Below, piece by piece: positions 7,335-15,200 of a DNA stretch of 16,537 bases (position 1 is the stretch's first letter; each line of letters opens with the position of its first letter). The position numbers and the translations under genes were made by a program. The DNA comes from Solirubrobacterales bacterium (GTDB lineage Bacteria; Actinomycetota; Thermoleophilia; Solirubrobacterales; Solirubrobacteraceae): positions 1 through 16,537 of the forward strand of contig JAATFK010000161.1 in the NCBI GenBank assembly GCA_015655225.1. Direction: 5' to 3'. The notes under the pieces were generated by a model. It had not been told where the DNA came from. It saw only the letters and a list, made by a program, of their open reading frames with translations, and did not search any database.

Positions 7335-7994
7335 TCAGACGGGCGCCGGGACCGTCGCCGGCGCCCACTCGTTGACGACGTCGGCGGCACTGACGAGGTG
7401 GCCGAACCCGCGCGCGAGGCGGGCGAGCCCGTCCGCGTGGACCGCCTCGCGGTCGCCGATCGCGTCCCCGACGAGGAAGACGCGGTAGTCGCGCATCGCG
7501 GCGTCGCGCACGGTCGACTCGACGCACGCGGTCGTGACGACGCCGCCGACGACGAGCGTCTGGATCCCGAGCCGCGTCAGCAGCTGCTCGAGCGAGGTGC
7601 CGAGGAACGCGTCGTAGCGGTTCTTCGGCACGATGTGGTCCTCGGCGGCCGGCGCCAGGACGGGCAGGATCTCCGCCTCCCAGCTGCCGGCGACGAGCGT
7701 GCCCACCTCGTCGGCCGCCGCGGGGTTGTCCGGGAACATCGTCGCGTACATCTCCTCGACGATGAAGCCGGCGTCGCGGAAGTCGGGCTGGAACTGGTGC
7801 TGGGTGTAGATGATCGGCACGCCGGCCGCGCGGGCGGCCGCGATCGCCTGCCGGGCCGGTTCGATCGTCGCGGTCAGCGGCGCGTCGAGCCGCCCGCCGG
7901 CGAGGCGCGCGGACATGCCGTGCTCGTCGAGGAACGCGTTCTGCACGTCGATCATCAGCAGCGCCGTGCCGGCGATCGGGATCGGCGGGGTCAT
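7335..7994 (-). CDS. Isochorismatase-family cysteine hydrolase (biuret hydrolase/carbamoyl-amidase-like)
   Basis: The 219-residue protein has the triad Asp16 (LLMIDVQNAF), Lys124 (IVPKNRYDAF) and Cys157 (GGVVTTACVESTVRDA), with the expected cis-peptide context VVTTAC. It lacks the nicotinamidase metal-site pattern seen in the gene at 2172-2771. It is closer in layout to the N-carbamoylsarcosine amidase, biuret hydrolase and RutB groups, with YTQHQFQPDFRDAG at about 63-76. These enzymes release ammonia from small amides or ureido compounds in the cytoplasm. The start is ATG at 7994, overlapping the upstream amidase stop as ATGA, so the two are translationally coupled and may act in sequence. 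The exact substrate cannot be fixed from sequence. The family call is firm; the subgroup is inference. Confidence 0.9.
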   Translation of the reverse strand: MTPPIPIAGTALLMIDVQNAFLDEHGMSARLAGGRLDAPLTATIEPARQAIAAARAAGVPIIYTQHQFQPDFRDAGFIVEEMYATMFPDNPAAADEVGTLVAGSWEAEILPVLAPAAEDHIVPKNRYDAFLGTSLEQLLTRLGIQTLVVGGVVTTACVESTVRDAAMRDYRVFLVGDAIGDREAVHADGLARLARGFGHLVSAADVVNEWAPATVPAPV

Positions 7995-9574
7995 GCGATC
8001 GCCCCCTCGGCCGCCGCGGCGGCGGCCGCGAGCGGCGCGGCGTCGTGCGCCTCCTCGAACGCGAACGCCGCCTGGTAGATCCGCTCCTCCTCGAAGTGGC
8101 GCCCGATCAGCTGGAGCCCGACCGGCAGCCCGTGCGCGCCGGTCCCGGCCGGGACGGTCAGCGCGGGGTTGCCGGTGAGGTCGAGCGCGCAGGTGTTGAG
8201 GACCGCGTCGATCCCCATCCGCGCGCCCATCTCGTCGTCCGAGAGCGCCTCGTTCGCGAGCTCGAACGGGACCGACGGGATCGTCGGCGTGATCAGCAGG
8301 TCGACGTTCGCGAGCGCCGCGGCGACCTGCCGTCTCAGCTCCAGCCGCAGGTTCTGCCCCTTGCTGAAGTGGATGCCGAGGTACGCGTCGCGCATGTGCT
8401 CGACCGTCAGCAGCATGATCTGGAGGAAGGGCGGCAGGTCGTTCGCCCCGAGCCGCGCCTGCGCGACGCTCGCGGCCATCGTCTCCACGTCGATCCGGCC
8501 CATGTGGCCGACGCCCTGCCCGCCGGAGGTGACCATCGCGTGCAGGCCGAACGCGATCGTCGCCGACTCGATCGCCCAGGCGTCGGTCCAGAGCGGGATC
8601 GAGACCGGCTCCAGCACGGCGCCGAGCGCGGTCAGCTCCGCCTCGGCGGCGGCGAACGCCTCCAGCACGTCGTCGCTGCAACCGATCGGCGCGAGCGCCT
8701 CGGAGATCACGCCGATCCGCATCCCCTCGATCCCGCGCCCGGCGGTCGCCCCGTAGGCGCCGGATCTCGGGTCGGCACGCACCCACTGGGGGTCGCGCCA
8801 GTCGGCGCCGGCCATCACCTCCAGCATCAGTGCGTTGTCGGAGACCGTTCTCGTGATCGGTCCGATGTGGTCGAGCGTGTGGTCCATGTAGGAGAGGCCG
8901 TAGGAGGGGACGAGGCCGTGCGTCGCCTTCATCCCGACGAGCCCGCACCAGGCGGCGGGTATGCGGACCGAGCCGGCCTCGTCGGCGCCGAGCGCGAGGT
9001 CGACCATCCCCGCCGCGACCGCCGCGCCGGAGCCGCTGGAGGAGCCGCCGGTCGCGTAGCGCGGGTCGAGCGGGTTGCGCGCGGCGCCGAAGAACGACGC
9101 CTCGCCGAGCCCCAGCGCGAGGTCCTCCATGTTCGTCTTCATCGTGATCGTCGCGCCCGCGTCGAGCAGCCGCTCGACCACCACGGCATCTTCGGTGGGG
9201 ACCGCGTAGGGGACGCGGCGCCCGCCGTTCGTCGTCGGGATGCCCGCGACCGCGATGCAGTCCTTGACCGCGAGCGTGCGGCCGGCGAGCGGCCCGTCCG
9301 CCGCGCCGCGCACCTCGCAGAAGCGCACGACGGCGTTGAACGGGTCCTCGCCCGGCAGCGGCGCGCGGCCGGGGTCGCGCGTCGTGTGTCTCAGCGGGAC
9401 CGACGGCGCCTCCAGCTCGTCGACGCGGTCGTAGGTCGCCAGGCCGCCCGTGATGATCGCCGCCATCCGCTCGGCGCCGGCCGCGTCGAGCGGCAGGTGG
9501 TGACGCTGGGCGTAGGCGGCGACCTGCTCGGCGGTCGGGCCGCGCAGGCGTCCGGTGGCTCGGGTGGGGAACAT
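7991..9574 (-). CDS. Amidase-signature hydrolase, enantioselective-amidase-like subfamily
   Basis: The 527-residue amidase-signature enzyme is distinct from the three paralogues downstream. Catalytic residues are Lys104 (RTLAVKDCIAVAG), the cis-Ser in GGSSSGSG at 176-183, and Ser202 in GADEAGSVRIPA. It carries an extra N-terminal helical segment of about 90 residues (AERMAAIITGGLATYDRVDEL). That segment and the overall length match the Rhodococcus nitrile-hydratase-linked enantioselective amidases, which have a similar opening. No nitrile hydratase gene is in the window. The start ATG at 9574 follows GGAAAGGA and lies 24 bases after the binding-protein stop. The C-terminus is Ala-rich. At least four in-frame AGA Arg codons were seen, a milder version of the bias in the upstream gene. 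Likely cytoplasmic hydrolysis of an imported amide. Confidence 0.92.
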   Translation of the reverse strand: MFPTRATGRLRGPTAEQVAAYAQRHHLPLDAAGAERMAAIITGGLATYDRVDELEAPSVPLRHTTRDPGRAPLPGEDPFNAVVRFCEVRGAADGPLAGRTLAVKDCIAVAGIPTTNGGRRVPYAVPTEDAVVVERLLDAGATITMKTNMEDLALGLGEASFFGAARNPLDPRYATGGSSSGSGAAVAAGMVDLALGADEAGSVRIPAAWCGLVGMKATHGLVPSYGLSYMDHTLDHIGPITRTVSDNALMLEVMAGADWRDPQWVRADPRSGAYGATAGRGIEGMRIGVISEALAPIGCSDDVLEAFAAAEAELTALGAVLEPVSIPLWTDAWAIESATIAFGLHAMVTSGGQGVGHMGRIDVETMAASVAQARLGANDLPPFLQIMLLTVEHMRDAYLGIHFSKGQNLRLELRRQVAAALANVDLLITPTIPSVPFELANEALSDDEMGARMGIDAVLNTCALDLTGNPALTVPAGTGAHGLPVGLQLIGRHFEEERIYQAAFAFEEAHDAAPLAAAAAAAEGAIA

Positions 9575-9598
9575 GTCCGGGTCCTTTCCTTGCTGAAT

Positions 9599-11293
9599 TC
9601 AGTTGCCGACGTAGGTCGTCGTGAGGTCGACGAACCACGATCTCGGCTCGACGAAGCCGTGCACGTCGGAGGCCAGCGCTCGCGGGTTGCGGTCGTTGAC
9701 GACGTAGAGCCAGGGCGCGTCCTCGGTGATGTAGCCGGCCGCCTGGCCGTAGAGGCGGTTGCGGGCGATCGGGTCGACGACCGTCTGCGCCTGGTTCAGG
9801 AGCGCGTCGACTCTCGGGTTTCTGTAGTGGCCGAGGTTGAGCGGGCCGGTCGAGGAGAACGACTGGGCCCAGAACGACTCCTGCTGGAAGGAGAGCGAGA
9901 TGTTGACGGCGTCGATCCCGGCGGGGAATCTGCCGGTCACGAACTGGGTCAGCATCGCCGCCCACTCGATCGGTCTCAATTGGATCTTGATGCCGACCGC
10001 GGAGAGGTCCTTCTGCAGCTCCTCGTTCATCGGCTGCGGGATCATGTTGCCGGAGCCCGACGTGGGGTACTCGACGTTGAGTGAGAAGCCGTGCGGGTAG
10101 CCGGCCGCTCTCAGCAGCGCTCTCGCTCTGGCGGGGTCGAATCTGTAGATGTCGTTGACGACCGCGTAGGCCGAGTTGGCGCGCGGCGCGACCTGGTAGG
10201 CCGGCTCCGCGGTGCCGTGCAGCAGGTCGGTCGACATCGCGTCACGGTCGATCGCGTAGTTCATCGCCTGCCGCACGCGCACGTCTCTCGTCGGGCCGAC
10301 GGAGGAGTTGAGGATCCACGGCCAGACGTGGTCGTAGGAGTTCGTCAGCACCTGGAAGCCGCTCGACTGCAGCGACGAGATGTCGTCCGGGTTCGGGTAC
10401 TCGGCCCAGTTGACGGAGCCCGATCTGAGCGCCGCGATCCGCTGCGTCGCGTCCGGCATCGGTCTCAGCACGAGTCTGTCGAGTCTCGGCGCGCCGGCCC
10501 AGTAGTCCGTGTTCGGGACGAGCGTCAGCGACTGGCCGGTCGTCTCGGAGGAGAATCTGAACGGGCCGGTCCCGACCGGGTGCTGGTTGAAGCCGGCGAC
10601 GCCCTCCTTCATGACCGCCGTCGGGCTCGCCATGAACGCGGTCGAGAGGTCCTCGGGCAGGTGGGAGTCGGGGCCGGCGGTGGTCACCTGGAACGTCATC
10701 GGGCCGGTCGCCTTGAAGCTTCTGACCATCCCGACGTAGGTCGCCGCGAGGCCGACGAGCGCCGGGCTCGTCCATCTGAATCTCGGGTCTCTGAAGCGCT
10801 GGAAGTTGAAGACGGCGGCGGCCGCGTTCCAGGGTGTGCCGTCGGTGAATCTGACGTTCGGGCGCAGCTGGAAGGTCCACACGGTCGCGCTTCTGTTCGC
10901 GGTCCAGGAGGTCGCGAGGCCCGGCTCCAGCGGCGGGATCTCTCTCGACTGCCGCAGGTCGTGGCGGGTCAGCGCGTCGTAGAGCTGGTTGCCGACGAAG
11001 CGGATGCCCTCGTAGCCCTGCCCGCCCGCCAGCTCGGTGTCGAGCGCCGGGATGTTCGCCGCCGTCATCGCGATCACGAGCGTCCCGCCTCTGCCGCTGG
11101 GGCTGCCGGCGCTCGTCGTCGCGGTCGAGTCGCCGCTCCCGGAGGAGCTGCTGACGCTCGCCGGCGACTGGCCGACGTTGCCGCAGCCGGCGAGCGCGAG
11201 CGCGGCGCTCGCGCCGCCCGCCAGCAGCGCGAGCGGCAGCGCGCGGCCGATTCGTGGGGTCCTCTGCACCGGTCCTCCAGGTGTGGTCGTCAT
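9599..11293 (-). CDS. ABC transporter substrate-binding lipoprotein, family 5 (peptide/nickel type)
   Basis: The 564-residue extracytoplasmic solute-binding protein opens with a signal (basic start, then a hydrophobic run at about 19-36). A lipobox LAGC follows, with Cys37 as the lipidated residue. A Ser/Gly/Thr-rich linker (41-70) precedes the mature domain. Family 5 features include TLVIAM at 71-76, FVGNQLYDALTR at 99-110, WTFQLRPNVRFTDGTPW at 139-155, HPVGTGPFRF and VRQAMNYAIDRDAM. It would capture an oligopeptide or related ligand and hand it to the permeases at 13208-15092. The ATG overlaps the upstream ATPase stop as ATGA. Arginine codon use is odd: by hand count 23 of about 40 are AGA, against 1 of about 23 in the permease at 13208-14101 and 2 in the ATPase at 12114-13211. 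The ligand cannot be told from sequence. Confidence 0.95.
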   Translation of the reverse strand: MTTTPGGPVQRTPRIGRALPLALLAGGASAALALAGCGNVGQSPASVSSSSGSGDSTATTSAGSPSGRGGTLVIAMTAANIPALDTELAGGQGYEGIRFVGNQLYDALTRHDLRQSREIPPLEPGLATSWTANRSATVWTFQLRPNVRFTDGTPWNAAAAVFNFQRFRDPRFRWTSPALVGLAATYVGMVRSFKATGPMTFQVTTAGPDSHLPEDLSTAFMASPTAVMKEGVAGFNQHPVGTGPFRFSSETTGQSLTLVPNTDYWAGAPRLDRLVLRPMPDATQRIAALRSGSVNWAEYPNPDDISSLQSSGFQVLTNSYDHVWPWILNSSVGPTRDVRVRQAMNYAIDRDAMSTDLLHGTAEPAYQVAPRANSAYAVVNDIYRFDPARARALLRAAGYPHGFSLNVEYPTSGSGNMIPQPMNEELQKDLSAVGIKIQLRPIEWAAMLTQFVTGRFPAGIDAVNISLSFQQESFWAQSFSSTGPLNLGHYRNPRVDALLNQAQTVVDPIARNRLYGQAAGYITEDAPWLYVVNDRNPRALASDVHGFVEPRSWFVDLTTTYVGN

Positions 11294-12117
11294 GGGGTGG
11301 GGGCCGCGGCGGCGGCGTCGCGGGTCGCGAGCAGGCGCTCGGGGGTGGCGGCAAGCAGCGCGCGGGTGTACTCGTGGGCCGGCGCGCGCCAGATCGCGGC
11401 GGCGTCGCCCTCCTCGACGACCTCGCCGAGGTACATCACGACGACGCGGTCGGCGACGTGCTCGACCACCGCCAGGTCGTGCGAGATGAAGAGGAACGCG
11501 ACGCCGGTCTCGCGCTGCAGCTCCGCCAGCAGGTTGAGCACCTGCGCCTGCACGCTCTTGTCGAGCGCGGAGACGGCCTCGTCGCAGATCACGAGCGACG
11601 GCTCGGTCGCCAGCGCCCGCGCGATCGCGCAGCGCTGGAGCTGGCCGCCGGACAGCTCGTGCGGGTGCTTGGCGGCGTGGCCGGTCGCCACGCCGACGCG
11701 CTCCAGCAGCTCGACGGCGCGCGCGTGGGCGGGCTTCGAGCGGGTCCCGTGGACGGTCAGGTTGAACGCGATCGAGTCGCCGATCGTGAGCTTCGGGTTG
11801 AACGACGTCTGCGGGTTCTGCGGCACCAGCTGGAGGGAGCGGCGCACGTCGCGCAGCGCCTTCCCGCGCAGGCCCCGCAGGTCGGTGCCGGCGAAGCGGA
11901 TCGTCCCGTCGTCGGCGTCGAGCAGGCGCAGGACGAGCTTCGCCGTGGTCGACTTGCCGGAGCCCGACTCGCCGACGATCCCGACCGTCTCGCCGGCGTG
12001 GACCGTCAGCGAGACGTCGTCGACCGCCTGCACGCCGTTGGGGAAGCGCTTCATCAGGTGCTCGGCGACGAGCAGCGGCTCGGCCGGCGCGGTCGCGGTG
12101 GCGGGTGCGGCGCTCAT
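11290..12117 (-). CDS. Dpp/Opp-type ABC transporter ATPase, short form (DppF-like)
   Basis: The 275-residue cytoplasmic ATPase would power import. It has Walker A GESGSGKS (49-56), Q-loop Gln100 (LVPQNPQTSFNP), signature LSGGQLQR (155-162), Walker B SLVICDEA (174-181) and the switch His213 (ISHD). The PQNPQTSFNP segment is typical of DppF/OppF. The Cys-rich C-terminal extension found in many family members is missing: the protein stops after VVEEGDAAAIWRAPAHEY plus about 30 residues. It probably pairs with the longer ATPase encoded just upstream to form the usual heterodimer. Both ends overlap neighbours as ATGA, so translation is likely coupled along this part of the operon. Confidence 0.94.
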   Translation of the reverse strand: MSAAPATATAPAEPLLVAEHLMKRFPNGVQAVDDVSLTVHAGETVGIVGESGSGKSTTAKLVLRLLDADDGTIRFAGTDLRGLRGKALRDVRRSLQLVPQNPQTSFNPKLTIGDSIAFNLTVHGTRSKPAHARAVELLERVGVATGHAAKHPHELSGGQLQRCAIARALATEPSLVICDEAVSALDKSVQAQVLNLLAELQRETGVAFLFISHDLAVVEHVADRVVVMYLGEVVEEGDAAAIWRAPAHEYTRALLAATPERLLATRDAAAAAPTP

Positions 12118-13211
12118 GCGACCGCCTCCGTCCGGGCGGTCGCGCCGCGCGTCGCCGGCGCCACCCGCGGCACCTCGCCGCCGACCACGTCGCAGGCCGC
12201 GAGCCGCCCGGGCCGCACTTCCACTAGCGGCGGCCGGTGCCGCGTGCACGACGGCTGCGCGAAGCGGCAGCGCGGCGCGAAGGCGCAGGCGTGGTCGGAG
12301 ACCAGCTCGTCGGGCCCCGGCGGGCGGCCGGGGATCGCCAGCAGCTCGCCGCGCGGGATCCCCGGCAGCGGCAGCGCGTCGAGCAGGCCGGCGGTGTAGG
12401 GGTGCGCCGGTCTCGCCAGGACCTCGTCGACCGAGCCGGTCTCGACCAGCCGGCCGGCGTACATGACGGCGACGTCGTCGCCGACGATCCGAGCGACGCC
12501 GACGTCGTGGGTCACGAGCAGGAGCGCCATGTCGAGCTCGCGCTGCAGCTCGGTGAACAGCGCCAGCACCTGCGCCTGGACCGTCACGTCGAGCGCCGTC
12601 GTCGGCTCGTCCGCGATCAGCACGCGGGGCCGGCAGGCGATCGCGATCGCGATCGCGACGCGCTGGCGCATCCCGCCCGACAGCTCGAACGGGAACGCGT
12701 CGAGGACGCGCCCGGGGTCGTGGATCCCGACCCGCTCCAGCAGCCCGCCGGCGTACGCCCGGCCTCTGCGCTCGTCCTGCTCGACGTCGTGGCGCTGGAG
12801 CACCTCGACGATCTGCGCGCCGACGCGGCGCAGCGGGTCGAGCGAGCCGGACGGGTCCTGCGGGACCATCCCGATCGCCCCGCCGCGGATGCCGCGCATC
12901 CACGACTCGTCGAGCGTCGTCAGCTCGGTGTCGCCGAGCCGCACGGAGCCGCCGATCGTCGCCGAGCGGCCGTAGAGCCGCAGGATCGCGCGAGCGGTGA
13001 CCGACTTGCCGGAGCCCGACTCGCCCAGCAGCACGAGCGTGCGCCCGGCGGTCAGCGTCAGGTCGACGCCGCGCACGGCGGTGATCTGGCGACGGCGGCG
13101 GGTGAAGGCGACCGTCAGGTCCTCGACCGTCAGGACGTGCTCGTGGTCGCCGGCACGGGTGATGATGTCCTCGACCGAGGTGCGGTTGAGCGTGGCGCGC
13201 GCGGTGCTCAT
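12114..13211 (-). CDS. Dpp/Opp-type ABC transporter ATPase, long form (DppD-like)
   Basis: The 365-residue ATPase has Walker A GESGSGKS (63-70), Q-loop Gln118 (MVPQDPSGSLDP), signature LSGGMRQR (177-184), Walker B VLIADEP (197-203) and His235 (VTHD). After the nucleotide-binding domain it carries the oligopeptide-type C-terminal extension with conserved cysteines at 309, 315, 322 and 340. In DppD/OppD relatives this region can hold an iron-sulfur cluster; whether it does here is inference. An N-terminal stretch of about 25 residues precedes the first strand (VLTVEDLTVAF). The start ATG at 13211 overlaps the permease stop as ATGA. It works with the ATPase encoded next and the permeases upstream. 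Confidence 0.95.
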   Translation of the reverse strand: MSTARATLNRTSVEDIITRAGDHEHVLTVEDLTVAFTRRRRQITAVRGVDLTLTAGRTLVLLGESGSGKSVTARAILRLYGRSATIGGSVRLGDTELTTLDESWMRGIRGGAIGMVPQDPSGSLDPLRRVGAQIVEVLQRHDVEQDERRGRAYAGGLLERVGIHDPGRVLDAFPFELSGGMRQRVAIAIAIACRPRVLIADEPTTALDVTVQAQVLALFTELQRELDMALLLVTHDVGVARIVGDDVAVMYAGRLVETGSVDEVLARPAHPYTAGLLDALPLPGIPRGELLAIPGRPPGPDELVSDHACAFAPRCRFAQPSCTRHRPPLVEVRPGRLAACDVVGGEVPRVAPATRGATARTEAVA

Positions 13212-14101
13212 GCCGCCACCTCCGTCTCGCGCACGTCGAACAGCTTGCGCAGGCCGTCGCCGAGGACGTTGAAGCCGATCGAGGCGATGAAGATCGCGAC
13301 CGCCGGCACGAGCGACAGCAGCGGCCGCTCGTAGATGTTCTGCCGCAGGTCGTTCAGCATCGAGCCCCAGTCGGGATGCGGCGGCGTGACGCCGAGGCCG
13401 AGGAACGAGAGGCCGGCGGCGTAGACGATCGCGAGGCCGACGAGGGAGGTGCAGTAGACGAGCAGCGCGGGCGCGATGTTCGGCAGCACCTGGCGGATCG
13501 CGATCGTGCTCCAGCGGGCGCCGCTCGCGCGCGCCGCCTCCATGAAGTCGGCGTCGCGCAGCCGCAGCACCTCGCCCTCGGCGACGCGGGCGATCGGCGC
13601 GATCAGGACGATCGAGAGTGAGACGATCGCGTTCTTGATGCCGGGGCCGAGCGCCGCCCCGATCGCGATCGCCAGCAGGATCGCCGGGAACGCGTAGATC
13701 ACGTCGAGCGTCCGCATCACGAGGCTGCGCACGCCGCGCCGCGAGAGGCCGGCGAGGAGGCCGAGCGAGGTCCCGATCAGCGCGCCGATCAGGACCGGGA
13801 CGACGCCGGCGATCAGCGTCGGTCGCGCGCCCCACATCAGGCGGCTGAGGATGTCGCGGCCCTGGCCGTCGGTCCCGAGCGGGTGGCCGATCGTGTAGAC
13901 GTCCCAGAGCCGCTCGGAGATCGAGCCGCTCGTGGCGGAGTGAGGCGCGAGCACCGGCGCGAGCAGCGCCACCAGCACCAGCAGCAGCACGATCGTGCCG
14001 CCGACCAGCACGCCGGCGGGCAGGCGCGCCACTCTCGCGAGGCGGTTGGGTCGGTCGGCGGCGACGGCGGTGCCGGCGATCTCGACGGTCGTTGCGGACA
14101 T
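13208..14101 (-). CDS. Dpp/Opp-type ABC transporter permease (DppC-like)
   Basis: The 297-residue inner-membrane permease has about six membrane segments, the first at 31-53. The DppC hallmark HPLGTDGQGRDILSRLMWGA sits at 73-92, after the first membrane segment. The EAA coupling loop that contacts the ATPases is at about 188-210 (MEAARASGARWSTIAIRQ). A typical LGLGVTPPHPDWGSML motif follows at 235-250. The start ATG at 14101 has GGAGGA shortly upstream, where short complementary runs (CCTCC, GGAGG, CCTCC) adjoin. The loops between them would be too small for a stable hairpin. It follows the other permease after 52 bases and forms the translocation pore with it. Confidence 0.95.
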   Translation of the reverse strand: MSATTVEIAGTAVAADRPNRLARVARLPAGVLVGGTIVLLLVLVALLAPVLAPHSATSGSISERLWDVYTIGHPLGTDGQGRDILSRLMWGARPTLIAGVVPVLIGALIGTSLGLLAGLSRRGVRSLVMRTLDVIYAFPAILLAIAIGAALGPGIKNAIVSLSIVLIAPIARVAEGEVLRLRDADFMEAARASGARWSTIAIRQVLPNIAPALLVYCTSLVGLAIVYAAGLSFLGLGVTPPHPDWGSMLNDLRQNIYERPLLSLVPAVAIFIASIGFNVLGDGLRKLFDVRETEVAA

Positions 14102-14153
14102 GCGGAGGTCCTCCGGAGGTCGGTCGGGGGAGAGCGGAAAGGGGGTGTGGGAG

Positions 14154-15092
14154 TCAGGCCCGGACGCGTGGGTCGACGAGCGCGTGCACCGTGTCGACGA
14201 CGACGTTCACGAGCACGAGCACGACCGCCGAGATCAGGACGCCGGCCTGGATCAGCGGCATGTCGCGCGAGGAGATCGCGGAGTAGACCTGCTGGCCGAT
14301 CCCGGGCCAGGCGAAGATCGTCTCGACGAACAGCACGCCGCCGAGCAGGTAGCCGACCTGCAGGCCGGTGATCGTCAAGAGCGACGGCAGCGCGTTGTGC
14401 ATCGCGTGACGGACGATCGCCGCCTGGCTCAGGCCGCGCGCCCGCATCGACTCGACGAACTCCTGCGCGAGCACGTCGGAGAGCGCGACCGCGAACATCC
14501 GCGCGACGATCCCCATCGGCGTCAGCGCGGCGGCGATCGCCGGCAGCACGAGGTGGGCGAGCAGGTCGCCGAAGGAGCCGTCGCCGGTGCCGTGCATCCC
14601 GCCGGTCGGCAGCGCCCCGGTCTCGACCGCGAACAGCAGCAGCAGGAGCGCGACCGTGTACTGCGGGATCGAGATCGCCCCGAGCGAGGTCGAGGAGACG
14701 ATCCGGCCGAGCACGCTGCGGGGCCGCAGCGCCACGATCGTCCCGAGCACGACGCCGCCGAGGGTCGCGAGGAAGAGGGACGCGACGAGCAGGATCAGCG
14801 TGTTGCCGAAGGCCTTCAGCACGAGGCTCCCGACGCTCTGCTGGAGCGAGATCGAGGTGCCGAGGTTGCCGTGCAGGACGGCCCAGATCCAGTCGACGTA
14901 CTGGAGCGGTATGGGCTTGTTCAGGCCCATCCGGGCGACCAGGTCGGCGCGCGCCTGGGGCGTCGCGTTGGGCCCGAGCAGCGCCGCGACGGGATCGCCG
15001 GGGATCAGCTTGATCGTGATGAAGACGACGATCGAGACGCCGATCAGGATCGGGATCGCGAGCAGCAGGCGCCGGGTGAGGAAGCTCGTCAT
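14154..15092 (-). CDS. Dpp/Opp-type ABC transporter permease (DppB-like), first gene of the operon
   Basis: The 312-residue inner-membrane permease begins MTSFLTRRLLLAIPILIGVS, the usual DppB opening, with a first membrane segment at about 9-29. An external loop bears GLNKPIPLQYVDWIW (56-70) and GNLGTSI (75-81), both standard for DppB. The EAA loop lies at about 210-236 (EFVESMRARGLSQAAIVRHA). The ending DPRVR is also typical. The start ATG at 15092 follows GAGAGG. It is the first gene after a 163-base spacer and is read in the same direction as all downstream genes to 2172, so a promoter should lie in that spacer. No convincing -35/-10 pair could be picked out there. Confidence 0.95.
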   Translation of the reverse strand: MTSFLTRRLLLAIPILIGVSIVVFITIKLIPGDPVAALLGPNATPQARADLVARMGLNKPIPLQYVDWIWAVLHGNLGTSISLQQSVGSLVLKAFGNTLILLVASLFLATLGGVVLGTIVALRPRSVLGRIVSSTSLGAISIPQYTVALLLLLFAVETGALPTGGMHGTGDGSFGDLLAHLVLPAIAAALTPMGIVARMFAVALSDVLAQEFVESMRARGLSQAAIVRHAMHNALPSLLTITGLQVGYLLGGVLFVETIFAWPGIGQQVYSAISSRDMPLIQAGVLISAVVLVLVNVVVDTVHALVDPRVRA

Positions 15093-15169
15093 GAACGCCT
15101 CTCGGGTCGGGGGGCAGCGGGGACGCTCCGCATGCTCGACCCGCTCCGTTTCCCGCCGCGATCCGCCGG

Positions 15170-15190
15170 GTTACGCCGCCGTTACGCCGG
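15170..15190. repeat. Tandem direct repeat, 11-bp period, upstream of the operon
   Basis: Two copies, gttacgccgc (15170-15179) and gttacgccgg (15181-15190), lie one helical turn apart, 78 bases before the first permease start. An 11-base spacing puts both copies on one face of the helix, which fits a regulator site, but chance in G+C-rich DNA is possible. Confidence 0.35.
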
Positions 15191-15200
15191 CCGACGACAA

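Noticed and set aside
5901..10084. Long plus-strand frames (about 680 to 725 codons) antisense to the amidases and binding protein
   Set aside because: They lie exactly opposite well-supported minus-strand genes, cross gene borders and give Arg/Asp/Gly/Val-rich products with no recognisable motif.
14102..14125. Hairpin sequestering the ribosome site of the DppC-like permease
   Set aside because: The CCTCC and GGAGG runs abut with loops of zero or one base, too small to form; simple ribosome-site sequence explains it.
15093..15200. Promoter for the operon
   Set aside because: TTGTCG at 15195-15200 (minus strand) could be a -35, but no -10-like hexamer lies at 16-19 bases, so no promoter call is made.
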